Source: Moringa oleifera
Taxonomy: Eukaryota; Streptophyta; Magnoliopsida; Brassicales; Moringaceae
NCBI GenBank assembly: GCA_021397835.1
Contig: JAJFZO010000773.1
Location: forward strand, 651,001 to 715,000
Direction of reading: 5' to 3'
Length of the DNA stretch: 64,000 nucleotides
Below the pieces are notes generated by a model. It was not told the origin of the DNA. It was given only the letters and a program-made list of their open reading frames with translations, and did no database searches. Below are positions 24,602 to 36,543 of this stretch, in pieces (positions within the stretch are counted from its first letter, which is position 1; each line of letters opens with the position of its first letter). Both the position numbers and the translations under genes were made by a program.

Positions 24602-26449
24602 ATCGGGAGAGAAGCGGATGGGTGTCGATGATGCACCTCGGTCAGATGTGGAACAGCTATGAACCAGTCCGCTAATTGACTCGAGGTGCGGATCGACATG
24701 GATCGTGATGGTGGCCCAAGCTTGGGCCTTTAATACGCTCGTAGAGATGTCATTGTCGAGATCGTGGCTGGCAGCACGCACCATCGCGGCGGTGCTTTAG
24801 CACCTACGCACTCTCATTGTCGAAAAGCAGGCTTCCCATTCGACCCGTCTTGAAACACGGACCAAGGAGTCTGACATGCGTACGAGCCAACGGGTGAGTA
24901 AACCCGTAAGGTGCAAGGAAGCTGATTGGCGGGATGCCTCGTGGGTGCACCACCAACCGACCTTGATCTTTTGAGAAAGGTTCGAGTGCGAGCATACCTG
25001 TCGAGATTCGAAAGATGGTGAACTATGCCTGAGCGGGGCAAAGCCAAAGGAAACTCTAGTAGAGGCCCACAACAATATTGACGTGTAAATCATTCGTCTG
25101 ACTTGGTTATAAGGGTGAAAGACTAATCAAACCATCCAGTAGCTAGTTCCCTCCGAAGTTTCCCTTAGGATAGCTGGAGCTCAAATGTGAGTTCTATCAG
25201 GTAAAGCCAATGATTAGAGGCCTCGGGGGCACAATGCCCTCGACCTATTCTTAAACTTCAAATAGGTAGTACGTGGCGGCTGCTTCGTTGAGCCATCCCA
25301 CAAAAACGAGAGCTCCAAAATGGCCATTTTTGGTAAGCAGAACTGGTGATGTGGGATGAATTGAAAGCCGGGTTATGGTGCCTAACTGCGCGCTAACCTA
25401 GAACTCACAAAGAGTGTTGGTCAATTAAGACCATAAGATGGTGGTCATGGAAGTTAAAATCCGCTAAGAAGTGTGTAACAACTCACCTACTAAATCAACT
25501 AGCCCCAAAAATGAATGGTGTTAAAACGCGCAACCTATACCCGGCCGTTAGGGCAAGGGCCAAGCCCAAATGAGTAGGAGGGCGTGGTGGTCGCCGTAAA
25601 ACCCAGGGCAGCGAGCCCGGGCGGAGCGGCCATTGGTGTAGATCTTGGTAGTTGTAGCAAATATTTAAATGAGAACTTTGAAGGCTGAAGAGAGGAAAGG
25701 TTCCATGTGAATGACACTTGCACATGGGTTAGTCGATCCTAAGAGATGAGGGAAGCCTGTTGGATAGCATCTCGATGCGAGCTTCGAAAGGGGATCCGGT
25801 TAAAATTTTAAAATCGGGATGTGGCGGCTGACGATAATGTTAGAGAGTTTAGAGACGTTGGTGGGGACCCTGGAAAGAGTTATCTTTTCTGTTTAACAAC
25901 CTACCCACCCTGGAAACGGTTAAGCTAGAGGTAGGGTCCAGTGGCTGAAAGAGCATCGCACGTCGCCCAGGGTCCGTCCCTCAGTGGCCCTTGAAAATCT
26001 GAAGGACCGAGTGCCTTTCATGCCCGGTTGTACTCATAATCGCATTAGGTCTCCAAGGTGTACAGCCTCTGGTTGATGGAACAATGTAGCCAAGGGAAGT
26101 CGGCAAAATGGATCCTTAACCTCAGGAAATGGATTGGCTCTGAGGGCTGGGCACGAGGATCTAGTCCCAAACCTATCGGTTGTCAATGGACTGCTCGAGC
26201 TGCTCTAGCAGCGAGAGCCGATCGCCGCGTGCCGGTCGAGGGACGGACTAGGAATTGTTCCTTCGAAGGCCTTCCCTGTGCGTCGAATAGCCAACTTAGA
26301 ACTAGTGCGGATAAGGGGAATCTAACTGTTTAATTAAAACAAAGCATTATGATGGTCCTTGTGGATGCTCACGCAATGTGATTTCTGCCCAGTTCTCTAA
26401 ATGTCAAAGTGAAGAAATTCAACCAAGCGCGGGTAAACGGTGGGAGTAG

Positions 26450-26480
<31 letters not shown>

Positions 26481-26481
26481 A

Positions 26482-26523
<42 letters not shown>

Positions 26524-27558
26524 TACTATCTTTGTCTACTATCCAACGAAAGCACAGCCAAGGGAACAGGCTTGGTGGAATCAGCAGGGAAAGAAGACCC
26601 TATTGAGCTTGACACTAGTCCAACTGTGTGAAATGACTTGAGAGGTGTAGTATAAGTGGGAGCCAAAAACGGCGAAATTGAAATACCACTACTTTTAACG
26701 TTATTTTACTTATTCTGTGAATCGAAGGCAGGGCGTCCCCCTCTTTTTAGACCCGAGCTCGGCTTCGGCGGGCCGATCTAGGCGGAAGACATTGTTAGGT
26801 GGGGAGTTTGGTTGGGGTGTCCTAAGATGAGCTCAACAAGAGTAGAAATCTCGTGTGGAACAAAAGGGTAAAAGTTCGTTCGATTCTGATTTCTAGTATG
26901 AATATGAATCATGAAAGCATGGCCTATCGATCCTTTTGACCTTCAAAATTTGAAGCTAGAGGTGTCCAAAAAGTTACAACAGGGATAATTGGCTTGTGGC
27001 AGCCAAGTGTTCATAGCGATGTTGCTTTTTGATCCTTTGATGTCGGCTCTTGCTATCATTGTGAAGTAGAATTCACCAAGTGTTGGATTATTCACTCACC
27101 AATAAGGAACGTGAGCTAGGTTTAGACCATCATGAGATAGGTTAGTTTTACCCTACTTATGCCCACGTCATGATAGTAATTAAACCTAGTACGAGAGGAA
27201 CCGTTGATTCGCACAATTGGTCATCCCGCTTGGTTGAAAAGCCAGTGGCGTGAAGCTACTGTGCACTGGATTATGACTCAATGCCTCTAAGTCAGAACCT
27301 AGGCTAGAAGTGGTGCATGCCCCCATCGCTCGATTGTCGACCTGCAGTAAGGGCCTCTCGGCCCCCAAAGGCACGTGTCATTGGCCAAGCCCGCGTTGCG
27401 GAGGAGCCTTGCAGGCTGCCTTGAAGTGTGATTCCCACCGAGCGATGGGTAGAATCATTTATAGATAACTTAAATATGTGACAGGGTATTGTAAGTGGCA
27501 GAGTGGCCTTGCTGCCATGATCCACAAAGATTCAGCCCTTTGTCGCTTTGATTGATCC
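24194..27558 (+). rRNA. rrn26: 26S rRNA, nearly full length (pseudogene)
   Basis: This is the most complete large-subunit gene in the window, at about 3,365 bp, close to the usual plant length. It starts 'ACCACCCGCTGAGTTTAAGC' and contains the 'CTCTTAAGGTAGCCAAATG' block near 26,457-26,477. The sarcin-ricin loop AGTACGAGAGGA is intact at about 27,189-27,200. The gene ends 'TTCAGCCCTTTGTCGC'. Against the 15,330 copy it lacks about 28 bp near 26,816. Many conserved bases carry transitions, so it is probably not functional. Confidence 0.93.
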
Positions 27559-27822
27559 CCCCCCAACCCCCCCACCCCCGGAACCCCCACAACAATTGTC
27601 CTACTCTTTTTGGCAATTGATGCCCCGAGGTCTGAAATCGTCCCTTAAGATAATGACCAGGGAAAAGAAGGAAGTCTTTTGGGCTTGTAGAGAATGAAAA
27701 ACACAAGGGAAAAACTCTTGGAAACATATCGAGAAGCATTGGAGAACCAAGAGTTACTCCAATAAAAAATATAAAAATCTAATAGAAACTTGTCCCTCGA
27801 TGCTGTCCCACGGTAAAGTACT
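27559..27822 (+). other. IGS head spacer
   Basis: Homologous to 16,111-16,365. A C-rich start (CCCCCCCCAACCCCCCC-like) is followed by the A/T-rich segment and 'CCCACGGTAAAGTACTGCCCAG'. It links the 26S 3' end to the first satellite monomer. Confidence 0.8.
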
Positions 27823-30800
27823 GCCCAGTGAGCGAACCAGGGGAGCCACGTCACAGAGGCACTGGGCACGGGAGGCATGCCTCGGCAGCCCCCAGCAGGC
27901 ACGGCATGGGCCATGAGCCCAGCGTGCGGCAGCAGTGGGCGCGCCAGCCAGGCCAGTGGCGCCCATTGCAAGCCAACCGCCTCATCCCCGAACCTCGACA
28001 TAGTACTCAGCAAGTGAGCATGGGGAGCCGCATTGCTTGGACCCTCGGCATTGGAGGCATGCCTCAACAGCCCTCAGCAGGCTCGGCAAGGGCTGCTTGT
28101 GCAGCGTGTGGTAGCAGTGGGCACGCCAGCCAGGCCACGGGCGCCTATCGCGAGCCAGCCCCCTCGTCCCTGCCCCTCGACTTACTGCCCAGCAAGCAAG
28201 CCAGGGGAACAATGTCGCATGGGCCCTGGGCAAAGGAGACAAGCCTTGGCAGATGCCAGAAGGCACGGCATGGGTTGCTTGCCCAGCATGTGGCAGCGGT
28301 GTGCACCCCTGCCAGGCCACGGGTGCCCGTCAAGAGCCAGCCCCCTCGTCCTTGCCCCTTGACACGGAGCCCAGCAAGCGAGCCACGAGAGCCATGTTGC
28401 AATTACCCTAGGCACGGGAGGCATGCCTCACAGCCCCCAGCAGGCACAGCATGGGATGTTCGCCCCGCGTGAGGCAGCAGTGGGCACGCCAGCGAAGCCA
28501 CGGGCGCCCATAGCAAGCCAGTCCCCTTGTCCCTGCCCCTCGACATGGTGCCTAGAAAAAGAGCCAGGGGAGCCGCGTCACATGGACCCTGGCCACGGGA
28601 GGCATGCCTCGGCAGCCCCAAGCAGGCATGGCATGGGCCAAGTGCCCAGCGTGTGGCAGCAATGGGCGCGCCAGCCAGGCCAGTGGCGCCTATCGCGAGC
28701 CAGCCCCCTCATCCATGCCACTCGACTTACTGCCCAGCGAGCGAGCCTGGGGGACCATGTCGCATGGGCCCTTGTCACAGAAGGCATGCGTTGGTAGATG
28801 CCAGCAGCCACGGCATAGCCTGCATGCCCAGCATGCAGTAGTGGTGGGCGTGCCAGCCAGGCCACGGGCGCCCATCGCGAGCCAACCCCCTCGTCCCTGC
28901 CCCTCGATATGGTGCCCAGCGAGCGAACCAGGGGATCTGCATTGCACCAACTCTGAGCATGGGAGACATGCCACAGCAGTCCCCAGCAGGCATGACATGG
29001 GCCATGTGCCTAGCGTGCAGCTGCAGTGGCCGCACCAGCCAGGCGTGTGACGCCCATAGCGAGCCAGCCCTCTCGTCCCCGAACCTCGACATAGTGCCCA
29101 GCGAGCGAGCCAGGGGAGCCACTTCGCACGGACCTTGGGCATCGGAGGCATGCCTCAACAATCTCCAGCAGGCATGGCATGGGCTGCTTGCCCAGCGTGT
29201 GGCAGCGGTGGGGGCGCCAGCCAAGCAACGGGCGCCCATCTTGAGCCAGCACCCTTGTCCCTGCCCCTCGACATGGTGCCCAGCAAGCGAGCCAAGGGAG
29301 CTGTGTCGCATGGACCCTGGGCACAGGAGGCATGCCTCAGTAGCCCCTAGCAGGCATGGCATTGGCAGCTTGCCCAACGTGTTGCAGCAATAGGCACACC
29401 AGCCAGGCCACGGGCGCCCATCGCGAGCCAGCCCCCTCGTCCCTACCCCCCTCGACTTACTGCCCAGCTAGCGAGCCTGGGGAACCATGTCGCATGGGCC
29501 CTTGTCATAGGAGGCATCCGTTGGCAGATGCCAACAACCATGGCATTGCCTGCATGCCTAGCATGCGGAAGCGGTGGGCGTGGCAGCCATGCCATGGGCA
29601 CCCATCGCGAGCCAGACACCTCGTCCCTGCCCCTGGACACGAAGCCTAGCGAATGAGCCGAAGAGTCGTGTCACATGGAGCCTGGGCACGGGTGGAATGC
29701 CTTGGCAGCCCCTAGCAGATACAACAAGGGCTGCTTGACCAGTGTGCAGCAGCGGTTGGCACCCCAGCAGCGCCTAGCAAACACAACATGGACTGCTTGC
29801 ACAGCGTGCGGCAGCGGTGGGCGCGCCAGCCAGGCCACGGGCGCCTATCGCGAGCCAAACACCTCGTCCCTGCCCCTGGACAGGGAGCCCAGCGAGTGAG
29901 CCAGGAGAGCCATGTCACGTGGACACTGGGCATGGGAGGCATGCCTTGGAAGCTCCCAGCAGGCACGGCAAGGGCAGCTTGCCCAGTGTGCGGCAGCGGT
30001 GGGCACGCCAGCCAGGCCACTGGCGCCAATCATGAGCCATCCCCGTCGTCCCTGTCCTAAGACGTAGTGCCCAGCGAGCGAGCCAAGGAGCCACATCTCA
30101 CAGGCCTTGGGCGCGAGAGGCATGCCTCAACAGCCCCAGCAGGCATGGCATGGGCTGCTTGCACAGCGTGCAATAGCGGTAGGCACGCCAGCCAGGCCAC
30201 GGGCACCTATCGCGAGCGAGACACCTCGTCCCTGCCCCTGGACACAGAGCCCAGAGAGTGAGCCGGGAGAGCCATGTCACATGGACCTTGGGCACGGGTG
30301 GAATGCCTCGGCAGCCCCTAGCAGATACAACATGGGTTGCTTGACCAGCGTGCAGCAGCGGTTGGCACCCCAGCAGCCCCTAGCAAACACAACATGGGCT
30401 GCTTGCCTAACGTGCGGCAGTTGTTGGCGCCCCAGCGAAGCCACGGGCGCCCATCGCAAGCCAGCCCCCTCGTCCCTGCCCCTCGACACCCAGCGAGAGA
30501 GCCAGGAGAGCCGTGTCGCACAAGCCCTGGGGACAGAAGGCATGCCTCGCAGCCCTCAGCTGGCACAGCATGGGCTGCCTGCCCAGTGTTTGGCAGCGGT
30601 GGGCATACCAGCCAGGCCACTGAAGCCCATCGCGAGCCAGCCCCTTTGTCCCTGCCGCTCGGCATGGTGCCCAGCAAGCGAGCCATGGGATCAGTGTCGC
30701 ATGGACCGTGGGCACGGGAGGTATGCCTCAGCAGCCCCTAGCAAGCACGGCATGGGCTGTTTTACAAGCGTGCGGCAGCGGTGGGCGTGCCAGCCATTCC

Positions 30801-32134
30801 ACGGGCACCCATCGCGAGCCAACCCCCTTGTCCCTAACCCCCGACATTGTGCCCAGCGAGCGAGCTAGGGGAGCCACGATGCATGGACCCTGACCATGGG
30901 AGGGATGCCTAGGCGGCCCCCAGCAGGCGTGGCGTAGGCTGCTTGCACAGTGTGCAGCAGCGGTGGGCACGCTAGCCAGGTTACTGGCGCCCATCGCGAG
31001 CCAGCCCCGTCGTCCCTGTCTTTCGACGTAGTGCCCTATGAGCGAGCCAAGGGAGCCACAGTGCACGGACCTTGGGCATGGGAGGCATGCCTTGGCAGCC
31101 TTCAGCGGGCATGGCATGGGCCCCTTGCCCAGTGTGTGTCAGCGATAGGCGAGCCAGCCTGGCCACGGGCGCCCATCGCGAGCCAGCCCCCTTGTCCCTG
31201 CCCCTCGACATGGTCCTTAGCGTGCGAGCTAGGGTAGCCGCGTCGCAGGGACGCTGGGCACGGGAGGCATGGCTCGGTAGCACACAGCAGGCACAGCATG
31301 GGCTGCTTGCCCAGCATGTGGCAGCGGTCGACGCGCCAGCAAGGCCTCGTGCGCCCATCGCGAGCCAGCTCCTCTTCACTGCCCCTCGACATGGTGCCTA
31401 GCGAGTGAACCAGGGGAGCCGCATCGCATGGACCCTGGGCATGGGAGGCATGCTATGGCAACCTACAGTAGGCACGGCATGGGCCATGTGCCCAGTGTGC
31501 GGAAGCGGTTGGCGCGCCAGCCAGGCCACTGACGCCCATGGCGAGCCAGCCCCGTCGTCCCTGTCCCATGATGTAGTGCCTAGTGAGTGAGCCAAGGGAG
31601 CCGCGTCTCATGGGCCTTGGGCACGGGAGGCATGCCTCGACAGCCCAAGCAGGCATGGCATGCGCTGCTTGCACAGCGTGTGACAGAGGTGGGTGCGCCA
31701 GCCAGGCCACTGGCTCCAATCGCGAGCTAGCCCCGTCGTCCCTGTCCCACGACGTAGTGCCCAGCGAGCGGGCTAGGGGAGCTGCATCTCACAGGCCTTG
31801 GGCATGGGAGGCTGCCTCGGCAGCCCTAGTAGGCATGGCATGGGCTGCTTACACAGCGTGCGGCAGCGGTGGGTGTGCCAGCCAGGCCACGGGCGCCCAT
31901 CGTGAGCCAAGCACCTCGTCCCTGCCCCTGGACAAGGAGCCCAACAAGTGAGCCGGGAGAGCCGTGTCACATGGACACTGGGCATGGGAGGTATGCCTTG
32001 GAAGCCCCCAGCAGGCATGGCAAGGGCAGCTTTCCCAGCGTGCGGCAGCGGTGGGCACGCCAGCCAGGCCACTAGCGCCAATTGTGAGCCATCCCCGTCG
32101 TCCCTGTCCCAAGACGTAGTACCCAGCGAGCGTT
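27823..32134 (+). repeat. rDNA IGS satellite, block C
   Basis: About 24 monomers of about 180 bp. Landmarks at 28,150, 28,335, 28,513, 28,697, 28,877, 29,058, 29,240 and 29,425 set the period. The block begins at the IGS head spacer and ends abruptly at 32,134, within 'CCCAGCGAGCG', where chromovirus pol begins. Some monomers around 29,740-29,800 and 30,340-30,420 contain short internal duplications of 'CCTAGCAAACACAACATGG'. Confidence 0.9.
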
Positions 32135-33145
32135 TGTGGAAGCATTATTCGATTCGTGAAAACTCAAGGACAAAATGTAAGGTAATTACTAACATTGTCG
32201 CTAATACCTATTTTCGCTCGCAGAAAAAGCTATCTTTAAAACAAGCAACATGGCAAAAGTGTGTGGCAGAGTTTGATTTTGTGTGGGAACACAAACCAGG
32301 CAAACAAAACATTGTTATTGATGCACTAAGCTGCATAGAAGTGCAAACTTATGTGGCTGCTCTGACGAGTGTCCAGAGCGACTTACTCCAGCAAATAAGA
32401 TCGGTAGCTAGGGAAGATACCGATTATGCCCGACTCATGGAAGAGGTGAGCAAAGGCTTGATCCGAAGATATTGGATTGAGGATGGGTTGCTATATGCTC
32501 GGGGAGACAGACTGTTTGTGCCTAAGTCTGGTGGACTTCAAAAATAGTTGTTGAGGGAAACCCATGACCCGCTACTGGCAAGTCACCCAGGCGTCGAGAT
32601 GATGTTTGCACTACTAACAAGAGCCTATTACTGGCCCAAGTTAATAGAAGATGTGGAGGCCTATGTTCGCACATGCTTAGTGTGCCAACAGGACAAAACA
32701 AATAGAAGGAGGGAGGCGGGTTTGCTCCAACCCTTGTCGATTCCAAAACACCCATGGGAGTCGGTGTCAATGGATTTCATTGTGGGCTTCCTAAAGGTAA
32801 AGGGACTATCCGTTATAACGGTGATGGTTGATAGGTTCTCAAAGTATGCCATCTTTGTTCCTGTTACTTGAGCGTGCCCAGCTGATACGGCCGCTGAGAT
32901 GTTTTTCAAATATGGTGTTAAGTTGTTAGAGTTGTCGAAAGACATTGTGGTGATAGAGATGCCAAATTCACGGGAAGATTTTGGACAGTGTTGCTAAACA
33001 TAATAGGAATAGAACTTAAATTCTCCACAGCAAACCATCCACAGATAGACGGTCAAACGAAAAGGGTAAATAGCTTGCTTAGGAGTATTTGCGGCATTAC
33101 GTGACTGCAAGCCAAAAAGATTGGCTTGAATTATTAGATGTAGCG
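32135..33145 (+). mobile_element. chromovirus RNase H-integrase fragment, copy 2
   Basis: An internal piece of the same retrotransposon, without LTRs. The first ~20 bp correspond to 11,118-11,144 of copy 1. The sequence then jumps about 86 bp ahead to the 'AAGGTAATTACT' segment. RNase H C-terminus and integrase follow, and the fragment stops inside the integrase core near 33,145. Satellite lies on the left and rearranged 18S on the right. It is about as similar to copy 1 as the other element fragments are. Confidence 0.9.
32170..33145 (+). pseudogene. chromovirus integrase (broken fragment)
   Basis: Two open stretches, up to 32,547 and 32,548-32,871, give the RNase H tail and the integrase zinc-binding region: HDPLLASHPG histidines near 32,565-32,592 and a CLVC pair near 32,678. 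The N-terminal half of the core includes 'SVSMDFIVGF', with the first catalytic Asp near 32,772. In-frame stops (for example 32,545 and 32,869) and frame changes break it. The second half of the DDE core and the chromodomain are missing. The Cys/His ligands are better kept here than in copy 1. Confidence 0.88.
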
Positions 33146-33205
33146 CATGGTCGTTCTTAGCTTGTAAGGGTAAATAGCTTGCTGAGGACTATCTATGGCA
33201 CTACG
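33146..33205 (+). other. templated filler DNA at a retrotransposon-18S junction
   Basis: About 60 bp made from copies of flanking sequence. 'GCATGGTCGTTCTTAG' (33,146-33,161) repeats the 18S word at 33,207-33,222. 'AGGGTAAATAGCTTGCT' near 33,168 repeats the integrase word near 33,063. 'TATGGCACTACGTG' resembles integrase sequence near 33,090. The alternation of the two sources is the mark of template switching during repair. Confidence 0.75.
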
Positions 33206-33660
33206 TGCATGGTCGTTCTTAGTTGGTGGAGCGATTTATCTAGTTAATTCCATTAACGAATGAGGCCTCAACCTGCTAACTAGTTACATGGAGGTGGCCT
33301 TCCACGGTCGGCTTCTTAGAGGGACTATGGCCGCTTAGGCCAAGGAAATTTGAGGCAATAACAGGTTTGTGATGCCCTTAGATGTTTTGGGCCGCACACG
33401 CGGTACACTGATGTGTTCAACAAGTTTATAGCCTTGGCCAATAGGCCTGGGTAATCTTTGAAATTTCATCATGATGGGGATAGATCATTGCAATTGTTGG
33501 TCTTCAATGAGGAATTCTTAGTAAGTGCGAGTCATTAGCTTGCGTTGACTACGTCCCAATCTTTTGTACACACCGCCCATCGCTCCTACTGATTGAATGG
33601 TCCAGTGAAGTGTTTCGGATCACGACGACATGGGTGGTTCGCTACTCGCGACATCGTGAA

Positions 33661-33713
<53 letters not shown>

Positions 33714-33740
33714 ATAGATGAACCTGCAGAAGGATCATTG
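33206..33740 (+). rRNA. rrn18: 18S rRNA 3' part with intact 3' end (pseudogene)
   Basis: Starts at 'TGCATGGTCGTTCTTAGTTG' and runs to the mature 3' end 'GGAAGGATCATTG'-like at 33,740. It includes 'TTGTACACACCGCCC' near 33,565 and 'GAAGTCGTAACAAGG' near 33,694, the decoding-site region. The 5' two-thirds is absent. Several transitions (CATAGATGAACC for CGTAGGTGAACC) point to decay. Confidence 0.93.
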
Positions 33741-33988
33741 TAAAAAACTTGCTCAGCGAAATGACCTGCGAACACGTGGTAAACACACCGGCGGGGCAGA
33801 GGGTTCTCGAGCCCCTCGTCCCACCTTGCACGGCAAGGGTGCGCGAGCTCGCGCCCAAGCCCCTCGTCGCGCATAACAACAAAACCAACAGCACGGGATG
33901 CGCCAAGGAACTCGAATGAAAAAGCATGCCCCTGTCGGCCCGATCTTGGTGCGCGGCTGGCGGTTGTGTCGTCCCTATACGATGTCTA
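33741..33988 (+). other. ITS1
   Basis: A complete ITS1 of about 248 bp, within the normal range for flowering plants. The conserved plant core with GCGCCAAGGAA lies at 33,891-33,910. This short ITS1 argues against a gymnosperm. Confidence 0.88.
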
Positions 33989-34041
33989 AAATGACTCTCG
34001 ACGACGAATATCTCGGCCCTAGCATCAATGAAGAACGTAGT

Positions 34042-34073
<32 letters not shown>

Positions 34074-34150
34074 TAGTGAACCATCGAGTCTTTGAATGTA
34101 CGTTGCGCCCGAAGCCATTAGGCCGAGGGCACATCTGCCTGGGTATCAAG
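33989..34150 (+). rRNA. rrn5.8: 5.8S rRNA (decayed copy)
   Basis: About 162 bp, full-length, starting 'ATGACTCTCGACGACGAATATC'-like at 33,990. The conserved plant motifs are damaged: CAATGAAGAACGTAGTG, GAATTGCAGAATCT and TTTGAATGTA. All three differ from the plant consensus by transitions, which is the usual sign of an rDNA pseudogene. Confidence 0.92.
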
Positions 34151-34365
34151 CACTGTTGCCCCCGGCCCCCCTGCATTCCTTCGGGGAGGGGAAGGACCAT
34201 CGCAAGGCGGATGTTGGCGTCCTGTGCCCCTTCAGCTCACAGTTGGCCTAAAAAAGAGCCTCAAGCGATGTTGCGTCATGGCTTGGCTGTGGTAAAGAAA
34301 GTTTCATGATCCCTCATGCGCGTGTCGCTCGCTCGCTGCTCACAGACCAAACGATAGATCGAAAT
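34151..34365 (+). other. ITS2
   Basis: About 215 bp of spacer with the conserved 'CAGTTGGCCTAAAA' segment near 34,243. It lies between 5.8S and the 26S start. Confidence 0.86.
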
Positions 34366-36543
34366 GCGACTCCAGGTCAAGCGGGACCACCCGCTGAGTT
34401 TAAGCATATCAATAAGCGAAGGAAAAGAAACTAACAAGGATTCCCTTGGTAATGGCGAGCGAATCGGAAAAAGCCCAGCTTGAAAATTGTGCATCCTTAA
34501 TGCCCGAATTGTAATCTGGCGAAGTGTCCTCAGTGACGGCTTGGGGCCTAAGTCCCCTGGAAAAGGGTGTCAGAGAGGGTGAGAGCCCCGTCTCACCCGG
34601 ACCCTGTTGCACCACGAGGCACTGTCGACGAGTCGGGTTGTTTAGGAATGCAGCCCCAATAGGGTGGTAAATTTCATCCAAAGCTAAATATAGGCGAGAG
34701 ACCAATAACAAACAAGTATCAGGAGAGAAAGATAAAAAGGACTTTGAAAAGAGAGTTAAAGAGTGCTTGAAATTGTCGGGAGGGAAACAGATGGGGGTCG
34801 ACGATACACCTCGATCGGATGTGGAACGGCCACGAGCTGGTCTGTCGATCGACTCGGGGTATGGATCGATGCGGATCTTGACATCGACAAGCTAGCTCCC
34901 CATTCGACCGGTCTTGAAACATGGACTAAAGAGTCTAACATGCATGCAAGTCAATGAGCGAGTAAACCCGTAAGGCCCAAGGAAGCTGATTGATGGGATC
35001 CCTCGTGGGTGCACCGTCGATCGACCTCGATCTTTTGAGAAGGGCTTGAGTGCGAGCATGCCTGTTTAGGACCTAAAACATGCTAAACTATGCCTGAGTG
35101 AGGCGAAGCCAAAGGAATCTCTGGTGGAGGCCCGCAGCGATATTGACGTGCAAATCGTTTGTTTGACTTAGGTATAGAGGCGAAAGACTAATTGAACCGT
35201 CTAGTAGCTAGTTCCCTCCGAAGTTTCCCTCAGGAGCTCAGATGCTAGTTCTATTGGGTAAAGCCAATGATTAGAGGCATCAGGGGTGTAATGCCCTCGA
35301 CCTATTCTCAAAATTTAAATAGGTAGTATGGGGCGGCTATTTTCTTGAGCCATCCCATGGAATCGAGAGCTTTAAGTGGGCCATTTTTGGTATGTAGAAT
35401 TGGCGATGCGGGATGAACCAGAATCTGGGTTACAATGCCCAACTACGCATTAACCTAGAACCCACAAAGGGTGTTGGTCGATTAAGACAGTAGGACAGTG
35501 GTCATGGAAGTCAAAATCTGTTAAGGAGTGTGTAACAACCCACCTGCCAAATCAATTAGCCTCGAAAATAGATGGCGCTGAAGCATATGACATATACCCG
35601 ACCGTTGGGGCAAGGGCCAAGCCCCAATGAGTAGGAAGGCGCAGTGGTCACCATAAAACCCGGGGCACGAGCCCGGGTGAAGTGGCCATCGGTGCAAATC
35701 TTGGTGGTAGTAGCAAATTTTCGAATGAAAACTTTGAAGGCCGAAGAAGAAAAAAGTTCCATGTGAACAGCACTTGCACATGGGTTAGTCGATCCTAAGA
35801 GACAGGGAAAGCCCGTCGGATAGCGCCTCGACGCGAGATTCGAAAGAGGATCTGATTAAAATTTTGGAACTGGGATGTGGCAGCTGACGGTAATGTTAGG
35901 GAGTCCAAAAATGTCAATGAGGGCCCCGAAAAGAGTTATATTTTTCTGTTTAATAGCCTGCTCAACGTAGAAACGGCTCAGTCGGAGGCAGGGTCCAGCG
36001 ACTAGAATAGCACCGCACGTCGCATTGTTCTCAGTGCGCCCCCAGCGGCCCTTGAAAATCCAAAGGACCCGAGTGCCTCCCATGTCCGATCGTACTCATA
36101 ATCGCATCAGGTCTCCAAGGTGAGCAGCCTCTGGTCGATGGAACAATGTAGGCAAGGGAAGTCGGCAAAATGGATCCATAACCTCGAGAAAAGGATTAGC
36201 TCTGAGGGCTAGGCATGGGGGTCCCAGTCTCGAACCCATCGGCCATCGATGGACTGCTCGAGCTACTCCTGCGGTGAGAGCGAGTCACCGCGTGTCAGCC
36301 AAGGGAAGACTGTGAATGGTTCCTTCGGGGGCCTTCTTCGGGCGTCGAACAACCAACTCAGAACTGGTATGGACAAGGGGAATCCAACTGTTTAATTAAA
36401 ACAAAGCATTGCGATGGTCCCTGTGGATGCTCACACAATGTGATTTCTACTTAGTGCTCTAAATGTCAAAGTGAAGAAATTCAACCAAGTGCGGGTGAAC
36501 GGCAGAAGTATCTATGACTCTCTTAAGGAAGTCAAATGCCTGG
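34366..36543 (+). rRNA. rrn26: 26S rRNA 5' two-thirds (pseudogene)
   Basis: Starts 'GGACCACCCGCTGAGTTTAAGC' near 34,384 and continues to 'CTCTCTTAAGGAAGTCAAATGCCTGG'. It then turns into satellite sequence at about 36,537-36,544, so the last ~1.1 kb, with the peptidyl-transferase region, is gone. The break lies in a word shared with the satellite. Scattered transitions and small deletions are present. Confidence 0.93.
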
